In this document: in pieces, positions 24,101-36,100 of the stretch | Layout: each line of letters starts with the position of its first letter | Numbering within the stretch: position 1 is the stretch's first letter | Source of the DNA: Climacteris rufus | Taxonomy: Eukaryota; Chordata; Aves; Passeriformes; Climacteridae | Length of the DNA: 64,000 bases | NCBI GenBank assembly: GCA_013398175.1 | Contig: VZRZ01002645.1 | Coordinates: 248,860-312,859 of the forward strand | Direction of reading: 5' to 3' | Translations under genes and position numbers: made by a program | Notes under the pieces: generated by a model | Databases searched by the model: none | Told to the model about the DNA's origin: nothing | Seen by the model: the letters and a program-made list of their open reading frames with translations, nothing else

Positions 24101-27100
24101 AGGTAGAGGTTTGGTAGTGTGATTGAAAAAAAAGCTATTAGTAGATAAGCTTTACTTGGTGAAATGTGATTTTTGTATGTGTGTAAACATAGAACATACT
24201 GACAGTGTAGTGTCTGTGCAGTCTGCTGGCAGCAGAATGGTTCTTACTGGACAAATTACTTCAGGGAAGGTGTCTGGAGGGACCCACCTCTGCAATCAGC
24301 AGAGTTTCAGATTTCCTTTATGGGCATGTGCACAAGGTACACTGCATTCTTGATAGCATGCTAATGTTGGCATCCATAGCCAGCACTAGAAAGAGGCTTG
24401 AAGAGTTTACAGTAGCTTGGTGTTGATCATGAACTCCCTCCTTAGCTCATCCTTGCTTCCCTAGAATTTTATAGTAGGAAGGTTGAGTGGCAAAGCTCCC
24501 CTATTTTCGTTTTACAAAAGAGAGAGTTGACATGTCAGTGTTTTCTCTGACCTCCCACAAAAATGCTGAAATGCTTCAGTGCTTTGGCAGGCAGTGACTG
24601 TGGGGATAGGCTTGGAATTGTGTGATTCCACTGACATAAAAATGCTCCCACTTTCTGTGAGAGTGGTTTTTGCTTAACAGAAAGGAGATAAAATCAGACT
24701 CTTGGCTGGAGGGAGCCCTTATCTTGTGTGGTCTCTAGAGTTTAAGAAAATGAATTAGAGAGGATTTTCTAAATCTCAGAAATTGGTCAGGTGAAGAGAA
24801 AAGGAACAGTAGATTTTTTTAGAGAGGGTTGCAACAACCTAACATTAGGAGCTACTGGAAAATAAGTGACTAAGCCTCAGGGTTAGTGAGAAAAACTTAA
24901 AGGTTGGCTTGGACTCCGTGCCTTTTGTCTTGCAGCTGTTATTTCTGGCATCCAAGGTGTTTCAGTCCTTTATGTGCTAACCTTAAGTGCTCCTTGGTCT
25001 AGCAAAAAAAGGGAAACAAAAAAAAAAAAGTATGTTTAAAGAAGGAGAATAAATGAAAAAACTTCTCTGCAGGTATTCAGCTTGTCTGTGTTAGTGTCAC
25101 TTTCCATAGGGAAACAGCAATATTTGTAAGTGCAAAATTATAGTATAATGGTGAGAATGTTAATGGTTTGCTGTGCTGAAATAGTTTCCTCCTTTCTTCA
25201 TTAGTTTATTACATTTGGCTCTTTGAGCTACTAGAATTGTAAAAATAATAGTAATTCTGGACAGAATATGAAGAATAAAAGTCATATTTTCACTGTCACT
25301 GCTCAAGACAGCATGGCTCCTGTGAAGTACAGTCTAATACTAATACTGTGTGTTGAAGAAATAGAATTCAGTGAGCCTCATTTTGTGTCACTGAGGACTC
25401 AACATGAGACGTTTTAGTTACAGTCATCTTTTAAACAACTTGAAATTTTGTGGATTTCTTTCAGTTCAACAGCAGCATAGCAGTGCAGCAGCAGCTGCCC
25501 AGCAGGGTGGCTATGAAATTCCAGCAAGATTACGGACCCTTCATAACCTTGTCATCCAGTATGCCTCCCAGGGTAGATATGAGGTTGCTGTACCCCTCTG
25601 TAAACAAGCTCTTGAAGATCTGGAGAAGACGTCGGGTCATGACCATCCTGATGTTGCCACTATGTTGAACATACTTGCTTTGGTGTACAGGTTTGTATAC
25701 TGACAGTTAAACAAATACTGAGTAGTTGGCTGCAGCCTTTGAGTGTTCAGACTAGAATTTTTTCACTGCTCTCTTTTCCATTAAATTTATTTTCCTTTTT
25801 TTTATTATTTTTTATATTTGTATGTGTCACTATACCTTAAAGTCAAACAAGCTGCTGTATTTTTGCCTGTGCCTTTGCTTTGGGAATGAAGCTGGGTTTG
25901 ATAGTTTTTGGTTTTTTTTTGTCTACTGAGGGGGCTTGTGTTGATTACCCACTTTGAGATAATCTAGAGCTAGAAACTGGACAGCAGGGTAGAAATAGAA
26001 CATGCTCAGTATGGTCCTCAACTAGAAAACTGCTTCACCAGTTACAGGCTTCAGGTTTTTACTTCCTAATTTATTAATATATTCTCAATTACTCTTCTTT
26101 TGTAGTAGCATCTTTAGGCCAGTAGTGAAGTCAGCTTCATTTTTTTTACTTTATTTCCTGAATCCCCAGTATTCTGTCTCTTTCCAATTCAGAGACCAGA
26201 ACAAATACAAAGATGCAGCAAATCTCCTGAATGATGCCTTGGCCATCCGTGAAAAGACTTTGGGCAAAGATCATCCAGCGGTTTGTATACATGAAATATC
26301 ATAATTTTAGTTTGTTTTTCACTGAATTCTAATACCAATTCCAATATCAAACTCAACAGGAAAGTTTTTAAGACCTGGCTTGTCTTTAAACAGTACAGGT
26401 AGGAGGCCACATTATATTCACTGCTATTTCACCATAAATAATTTGCACATACTTGATTTTGGATTGCCTGGATTTTCTATGGGAAATCAAATTGTGAAGA
26501 AAAAATTTAATTTGTTTACTCAAATCACTTGATTATACTTAAATTGAAGGGGCACTTCTGATTTGATTTATTGCTGCTTGTAAATGAAGCATAAATCAAG
26601 CTTTTGTAAAATTCATGTGATACTTTTTGTAGCCTGTGGGACGCAGGGTAGCTCCAAGTATAGATGTGAGAGATACCTTTGTAAGAGAAGAACATGTGAA
26701 GAAGTTGTGTACACTGAACAACATTTACACATATGAAGCCAGATTGTGTCCTGATTTAGGTTTCTCTTTCCTCTGTTGTGTATGTATGCATTTAATAATA
26801 ATTTCTTCACTTGCAAATGTCGAGAGGTCTACCCTGTGCATGGAAAATTTGAAAACATCAAAGCTTTGCAGATGTGTTCATTTGTCAAGCATTTGTATCA
26901 GCACATTTCAGTATAATTATTTCTCTGCTGTTGACAGGTGGCAGCAACTCTAAACAATCTTGCAGTACTTTATGGAAAACGGGGGAAGTACAAAGAAGCT
27001 GAACCGTTGTGTAAGCGAGCTCTGGAAATCAGAGAAAAGGTGAGTGAGAAATACAGCACCACTGAATGGACATTTTGAAAGAGAAGGCAAAGTTAAACAC

Positions 27101-30100
27101 TTAATTTTTTTAATATTTTGTTTGGGTAGATCTGCCAGATAATCCCCAGAGTTAACAATGTGTAGTTAAGAGTGTCTGAGATTAAAAACAGTAAGAAATT
27201 CCAGTAGTGCTACGGAATTGTTGGAGCACTCTGGGTATATACTAAAATCTGTATTGTTTAATTAACCTTCTTTACCTTTTTCCTTCTCTGTTGATGGCTA
27301 AATAGTCTTTGATTTGACAAGAGCACTGGGATTAAAAAATGAAACTTTGTTAAAAAATTTTAATTGATTGTTCTCTATGTGGATATTTACTTTAGTCCAT
27401 GCCATTGCATCTTCAGGCTTTATATGATACTGTCCATATAATGCTGGTTTACTACTTAATTTGTTCCTCTTACCGATTGTTCTGCAGCATTCTCAGTTTG
27501 CAATAGAATTGAGTCATTTTCATATCTTTCAAATGCAGCTTTTGCTTTTGTCATCCTCACGTTGAATTGAGGGGGACTAAAACTTAGAGAGTATTTCCAA
27601 GTGATTTCTTTCTAAACCCTGACATGGTAATTAGAAGGTATTGTAATACAGTGTATTTCACTTTCAGGTCCTGGGGAAAGATCACCCTGATGTTGCCAAA
27701 CAATTAAATAACTTGGCTTTGCTATGCCAGAACCAGGGTAAATATGAGGAGGTTGAATACTACTACCAGAGGGCACTTGAAATCTACCAAACTAAGCTGG
27801 GACCAGATGATCCAAATGTTGCAAAAACAAAGAACAATCTGGTAAGCCTTTCCCACAGTAAATCTGAGACAAGATTTCTGATGAATTGAAATGCACTTTT
27901 ATCCCCAAAGCAGTGTGCTGATATCTTTTGGGGGGTATTTTGTTTTTAGGCATCCTGCTATCTAAAACAGGGCAAGTTCAAGCAAGCGGAAACTTTGTAC
28001 AAAGAGATTCTTACTCGCGCTCACGAACGGGAGTTTGGCTCTGTAGATGGTAAGAAACTGAGTCTCTAGATCTTAATTTGTGGGGTTTTTTTGTAGTTAT
28101 GAAATAAAATTTTCAGGAAGTCAATACTGTCCTGTTTAAAATTGTTGTCTGCTTTAGGTGGACTTAAAAAGTGAGGTGATAGATGTTGTGAAAGTACATT
28201 CATACTAAAAATTCTTTTAGATACAGCAGGAACTCGATTCAAGAACACAAGGTAGACTTGGTGGGTTTATGTTTGATGGACTGTGTTTGTGGCATAATTT
28301 ATCTTATGCCCAACCAAACCCAATTTTGTTTTTTTTATAGGGGCAGAAAAATGTATGTCACTTCCCAGTCACATGAAAAAGTCAGTGTAGGATTTTTAGT
28401 GACATAAATAAAGACATTGTTAATGCAAGCCCTCCATTAACACATTTAAAGAACAGGGGAAATGCCTTTTAATTGGGAATTACAGTGTGCATTGAAGTAA
28501 TTTGCATTTTATAAACTAAAAATCCCTGTAAAGATTTTTGAGTGCATTCCATGACAGTAACATATGCACCACTTAGTAGATGTCAGAGCAGTTATTATGA
28601 TAAAAGAAATAAATTCATGTTTTCTAGTACAAAACTAGAGATGTGACAAATGGGTGGCAGTATACACTGACTTCAAAGCTTCTCAAAAGTAACTGTTTCC
28701 TAATTTCAGATAAGAAAAGAAGACAAAATTGTAAGACTATAAAAGAAGCGGTGCATGTTTTATTTACCTCTTGCCTGTAGCATGGACAGTAGGGTTTTTC
28801 TTTGGTGGTAATAGTGTAATTCCCTGGTTCACAACTTCATTTCAAAGTGGTGAAAATCAAACAATAAATGTAGTTTTGTTCTTCTTTATAAAATACTTTC
28901 TTGCTTCACCAGATGAAAACAAGCCTATCTGGATGCATGCAGAAGAAAGGGAAGAATGCAAAGTAAGACCATTGTCATGAATATTTTTTTGAGCTTTTAC
29001 TTGTTTACCTTACAAGTCAGTTAATTTTCTTCAACAATGCTTTTGTTCCAGGGGAAGCAGAAAGATGGCACATCTTTTGGAGAATATGGTGGCTGGTACA
29101 AAGCCTGCAAAGTTGACAGGTGAGTCATTTCTTTACAGGACAAACAGCAGCACTGAGTATGTCAGATAAAAGCATTTTTAAAATGAAACCAAAGTAACTG
29201 CTTGCATAGGACTATAGAAACCATAGTATTGAAAATTCCAGGCCCTGGACTGGCTTTCAGGAATACAGTAGCAGCTTTTGAATCCTGAGGCTGCTTTTAA
29301 TGTATGCTGGTTAGAGCTAACAGGTGACATAAAATGACACCAGTTGTGTTCTTGGCAGTCCTTCAGGTGGCAGCACAGGTCACCTTTCCTGCTTTCTACA
29401 CCACTCCTTGGCACATGTTCCCTCCCTGCCCCTGGAAGGTCTCTGGAGAGGGCCAAAAAGGAGACTCTGCAAATAACTAAACCTTAAGTTACCTAGCAGG
29501 CACAAGGAAACAAAGTTAAATTGCCAAATCTAAGCGTTATTTGAGTTTCTAAAGCTTGAAGAATATAGTTGTGTGAATGAAAATGGGTATTTTAAAGTGC
29601 AGTAAGAGAAACAAGGATTTCAGCTTGGATAATAGTTGATTAAATATTTTTTGTTTGTTCTAATTTCGTCCATTACTGCAAATTTTCTATTATGTGGTAC
29701 AGTGTATGACACAACCTGCAACTAGTACTGATAATCAGTGAGGATTTTTTTTTTTTTAATTGAGTGTTTGAATTCTCATGTTTAACAAGCATCAGAGCCT
29801 TTGTACTGTTGAAATCTTTCTTCTCCATCCTGAATTCTGGGTACAGTGCATTCTGTTGGTTTGTTTTTCATGTACTGGTTCATTCTAATGCATGAGAAAA
29901 TCCTTTCTCTGTTGTTACTGGAGCAAGACTTCACACAACAGTACTGTGACTGAGCTAATTTTGTGCCATTGAAACAAAAATGTCTTGCTGGAGTGTGAGA
30001 CTTGTTAATGGAACAGGCAATTTTTTTTTCTTTTGTTGTTCAAGCACAGTTTGAATGCACAGAAGCTGCAAATAGGTGTTAAGTAAAAGCTGATGAAGGA

Positions 30101-33100
30101 AACTGTTAATTACTTTTGTGACTAACACATGCTACAGTAATAGTCTTTCTATGCATGAATAAGCATATTTTCTGGAAACTTCACAATTATTCAGTTGGAC
30201 ACACTCATCTAGAGCTAAATTTTCACCTTGAAATGCAGCTGAGGAGCACAAGGTTACAGCATTGCAGTTTCAGGGATGTTGGCCAGGCATAGTGAGACAC
30301 TAATGCACTTTGAAAGGGGTCAGCAGGTTACTGTGTGTGCATGAAGTACAGGACAGTGTATTTCAAGAGAGACTTAATAAATTATTACAAAAATATAAAT
30401 ACTACATTAATTTAAGTTTTTATTGGTGAATTGAGAAGACTTTAGTGTGTGTGAATATATATATTACATAGAGTTTTTTTTTTTCTTTAAATAGTCCAAC
30501 AGTAACAACTACTTTAAAGAACCTGGGGGCACTTTACAGACGACAGGGCAAATTTGAGGCTGCTGAAACATTAGAAGAGGCAGCAATGAGATCTCGTAAA
30601 CAGGCAAGTATGAAAGTTCACCTTTATGATGTTTCTGCATTGTGGTCATGTAGATTTTTCAACTTCAGTATCTTTTGATCATGCAGAATATAGAAACTTG
30701 CAGTGCTTGGTGTCACCCTCTAATTCCAGACTGAACTGGTGATGAACTGATAGCATCTTAACATTTGCAGTCTGGTTAATTGTTAGGGCAGTGGCACCAT
30801 GTACTGGGGACATGATTCAAACTGGGGGTGAAATTCTGTGGAAAATGAAAGAGCAGAAACATTGTGTTGGCCAGCTGTCCTCAACTGGCTGCTTGTCTAG
30901 GGAGAGAGACTGTAGCTGGGGGAAAATGGAGAAGTTCTGTTGGAAATTTCCTTTGCCAGTAATGCTGTTTTATTTTTAATAAGAACCTGTCAAACTTACA
31001 AGTGTTCAGTTTCTGCGTACAACTGACTGACTGGTGTAGGCCTTGTTGGTTTCTGTTACTTTTGTAAACTAATGGGATGGATATTAAAGTGGGGAATTTC
31101 TTTTAACGTGCTGTCTTTGTGTTCTCACATCTACTGTTCAAGTAACTCCTTCTCCCTTCTCTTAGAAGATAGAGTTTGCTTTTGCTGGGGTTTTATTGGC
31201 TTTTGTTTTTTCTTTCCCTTCTGGATTGTTCGATCTTTTATAAAAGTATGTAAGAAAACAGGGGTTGTCAGTCAGTGCTAAAATGGAAAGCAAAGTAAGA
31301 AAATGCAAGTAAACAAACAACATGAGAGTTCAATTTTAACTTTGTTTTCTTGGAAAAGAGAAAATAAGACTTATATTTTTCCAGAAGCTTGCTGCTGACA
31401 CCTTATTTTTAAGCATGCTTCAGATTTTCATTGTGCATCATACACCACCTATAGCATTAATCCATAATATGTGACAGCACACACACCACTAGGTTTAGAC
31501 ATGGAGGAAACAATACTGTGTCACAAGCAGCATTTAACACTAGCTTTTTATTCTGGGTCATTCAAGTAATGCTCTTCTCTTAGGGTAGAACAGCTGTATG
31601 GGAACCAAGAACCTGACATCTCCATGCCACTGAAACAACTTTCATTCTTATTCATGCACTTTACTTTTAAGAGCTTTGGCATCCTTTTCACTTACTGTAC
31701 TGTGGTCAATTTTATGTATTTGCCATGCAGGTCCCTGCTGCATTTGCTGTTCATGCTGTACTGTAAAAGATGCAGAGTATTTTCTAAAGTGTAAGGCATT
31801 CACCTGGAATCCCTTCCTGTCAGCAAATACTAGTGATGATGTGGAGTAGGTTTATTAGAAAGAAGACAAAACTGAAAACAAGTATGATTTGAGTTTTGCT
31901 ATTTTCTAGTTTCTGTGCTAAAGATTTTGTCTTTAGTGCAGTGTTTTCATAGAAGGTACTTTAGCACTTGTATGATATTTAAAGGATTATTTGATAGTTG
32001 GTGGGCATTCTTTAACACAAAGTAAACACATTGACCATATATTTAGTATGTTTATTATAAGCTTATATTCTATTTGATTTCTTTCTGAAGGAAAAATTGC
32101 ACTACACTGTCAAGTGTCATATGTCACTATTTTTAAGTAACACATCCTGCTTCTGAGGTATTAGATATTTAGACACCTTTACAGAAGTGGGTGAAGACTA
32201 CACCGTTTGATGGGTGGAAAACTTGAGAATTACGTTGACTGTTTGTGATCTGTTAATTGCTTACATATTTAACTGGTTGTCACATTGCTTTAGGTAAGTG
32301 ACATGGTTAGGCAAGTGATAAGAAGGAGGACAAGAATGGCAAGTCACTGAATTCTCAAACTACCAGACTGTCCACTTCATGCTCTGTTGGTTCTTGCAGT
32401 TTTTAGAGGGCAGCTCAGCTGCTCTGTGACAGCGGGGTCGGCGTGATGGAGCTGTGGGTTGGTTTTACCTCTTGCTGCACACGGTTGTTGTGTGTAAATT
32501 ACAGATTAATACAGCTTGTAACAAGATAAAGCCTCTTCCCATTTTATCTAATTCTCAGGGTCTTGACAATGTTCACAAACAGAGAGTGGCTGAGGTGCTG
32601 AACGACCCTGAGAGCATAGAGAAGCGGCGGAGCAGGGAGAGCCTCAACGTGGATGTGGTAAAGTACGAGAGCGGTCCCGATGGCGGCGAGGAAGTGAGTA
32701 TGAGCGTAGAGTGGAACGGGGTAAGTACAGTACACAGTTGGGGGAACGGCCTAGAAAACCACCTCCCTCACGTCTAGGGCTGCCCACTCACCAGCCTGCT
32801 GTGCTTTCAGTCGTTTCCTGGTTGATCTGAGCTGTATTTTGTAATTTTGCAGAATCGATTAAGAAATGGAGAATAACATTTTGTCTATCGTAATGTTAAA
32901 AAAACTGTAATCTTTTAAAATTTAAAGCATCCTTTCTGTGGTAGTCCTGACTGGTGACATTTCTGCAGGAATCCCAAGCAGTTGTATTTAACACTTAATT
33001 TGTGTAATGCTGATTGAGTGTCCTGGTTGTGGTCTGGTGTACAATTGCTTGTCAGTGGTTTGTTTTTACTGGTAGAAATATTCTGGCAATTAACTCACTT

Positions 33101-36100
33101 TTGCTTTTTTCCTTTTGATGCCATATTTGCCCATAACTTAAATATTTCTTTCAAAATACTGCATCAGTTGGAATCACAAAGAACATTTGCTGTGGAGATG
33201 TGTTGAGTGTTAGCAGTTTCAGAGTAAATTAAAGTGACCAGTCTAACACTAAAATAATTCTAATTTCCTCCTTCCTTACCCAGCTTGCTGGAAGAAGGAA
33301 CATAGCTTTTCAAGCTGCTGTGCAGTCCATTTTAAGAGGCAGTGCCATCACATAACAATGTGATGGTGACTTCATGTTTCATAATTGAAATTAATTTGAC
33401 TTTCCCATATTAAAATTTGTCTGGAGTCAGGGCTTGTTCCTATTTGTTTCCCATATACTGGCTTCACTGTGTTACACTGATTGTCATAAAGTGAAAACAT
33501 ATATATATATATGTATATATATATGTATACACACGTATAATGTGATTACATATGCATTTTTCTAACCATTGTTTTCCTTTAATTTGAAGGACAGTGCAAG
33601 CTTTCAGTTATTATCTGGCTTATGTAGTTTGCTTCTGTCACCAGCTTTCCCATGCTTTATCCCATTGCTGGCAAGGGGATATATATTGCATTGTTAACTC
33701 ACTCCCAGCTGCACTTCTGCTGAAAATATTCTGTTAGATTGTAAAAGTGGTGTTGCTTTTGCTGTATGGGAGGGGAAGTAGCCTACTTTGCAATACTGAG
33801 TGTTCTGAAGCTTCAGTTCTCTGACAATAGCAATCTTTTTTTCCCCATCTTTTTGTTAGGCACATGAGACAAAACTTAGCATTCCAAAGAAACCTTGATA
33901 AAACACGTAGTGCTTTGGTCTTAAAGGAGAATGTTCTTTCCATCTTTGCTTTTGTCTCCTTATTACTGTTTTCTTGGCATTGTTCTCAGTGCCAAGACAG
34001 TCAATCAGCATCTCTTGTGAATAATACTGCATCATTAATAAAACCAAAGTCAGGTTGGATAACTCTTTTTTTAATTCTCATTTTGCCCATTCAGCATTAG
34101 AACTGTGTACTGTACTCCTCCCTTAATTTTCGCTATACTTTGCATGACTAAGTGTTCTAAATGGATTAAACTTCTTTCTGTTATTGACATTAATGCATGG
34201 AGATTTTGGATGGAAAGGGCCTTCTGGGGAAAAGCAATAGACAGTATTTCTAGGTCAATATTTGAATCAAACTCAGTGATAAAATTTGTTGTTCTGCAAA
34301 ATTAAATTTTGACCTCTCGGGGTAAGCAAACTTCATTTTTAGTGCACTGAAGTAGCATTGCTTCATTCTCATCTTTGTTACTTCTTTTTCCCCCTCTTAA
34401 GAGAAGGTATTTTGTATCACTTGTTCTACGTGAAGTGGGCAACTCTCTCTCCCTCTCCCTGCGAGTGTTTCTATCTCAGTGATGTTCTTCCCTCTACTCT
34501 ATATTGTGTAGTTTTTCTACCCTTGTGTGTTCCCTCCAGACAAAATCTTCTGATTCATAAAGTGTAGTAGAATCTTGTATTTGTGTCTGCAGAGCCCGAA
34601 GAGAGGCCTGCCTTTTCCATTTCAATTCTTCTGAAGTGGTCAAGTTGACTCTGTTCTTTGGCTGTCAAAGTATGCAAAGGGACAAACTCAATGAAAATAT
34701 TTTCTTGGAAGATGTAATTAAGTGCCTTCCATATGCAGTGTAATCCATATAAAGCATGGTGTACTTTGATGTAATGTACTGTACTCTTACAAAAGAACTG
34801 AAATATCTGTTGAAGTAAATTTGCCATTAACTATTAAAACAGACACACTAAGTGAGGTTGTTATAGTGCATGTTTACACGTCACATAAAGTTCATGCCTT
34901 AAAAGTGAACAGAAGATACTTGAAAATGCAAGGAAGTACTTGGTCTTAAAAGTTCAAGGTGGAAAGGCCAAGATTTGGGTCCCTTATTATACTTGTATAT
35001 AAAAAATAACAGGGAGTAGTACCTGTAACTGGCCTTTTTGTACATTGATCTTGCAGCCTGCTGCAAGACAGATAAAAATCTTTGTGGTACTTAATACAGT
35101 GTTTGTAGTGTGAAGAAGTATCTTTTCAGACTCATATGCTTCAAACAGACAGGCTTTTGGGCATGTAAGTCCACTTTCAGGTGTGAAATGAAAACCATGA
35201 ATTTCACTGCCATAGATGAGCTGATGAGTTACTCTGGTTTAGTAAGTGTCAGACAGAGGGACATTGTGGCAGACAAATACAAAGTACAGGAGATGGTGAT
35301 GGTGAGGAGGTGTAAGCAACAGTAATAAGGTGATTCTTATTAGCTTGACAAAAATTTGGCAGTTAGACTTTGCCATGAAAAATCTTTTGATTTTGTTTGC
35401 TTGTTTACTCTGGAATCAGGAATGTATTTTTTTTCCCTGAGCTCATGTTTTAGAAGTGTTTTGTTAATCCAGCAGGCAGTGTTGAATTTAGGAATTTGAT
35501 GTTTTTATTTCAGATTTGAAGTACCCAGAAGTCTGTCTGTTTAATCCTAATGTGCTAGTTAGGTTTACTCTAGAATTATACTCTATACCTACCAAATTCG
35601 TCTTGCCTTTGTTCTTTGGATCATTTTCACTCCTATAGTATTGCTGGTTTCAGACCACAGCAATAATTAACCCTTTCACTGATCCAATACTTCTAGTTGG
35701 AATTTAGACCTCAACTCCTGCAAAGCTAAAGTCTGTCTTTAAGTGTGAACAATAAATGCAATTTAATTTGAAACATAAATACTCAGTTAGATTTGAATCT
35801 TCTGATAGCCAGGCATTTTGCCATTTCCAAGGATAATTTTAAGGACTGTTCATTGCAGTTGTTATAGGTGAAGGCTGTCGAGGCAGCTGTCTCAGGCCTG
35901 TCTGTGATGGTCTCTGTATTTATATAAAGAATGGAGAGTGTGTAAATTGAACCACAGTTTATTTTGAAGGTGGATTGTTTCAGCAGCCTCACTGCATTAG
36001 GGAGAGTAGAGAAAATTCCACTTGGATTATATAAACATACACACAGAAGTATGTTATAAAAAATACTTGTGAAAGTGAATTGACCCAGGTCAGATGGATT

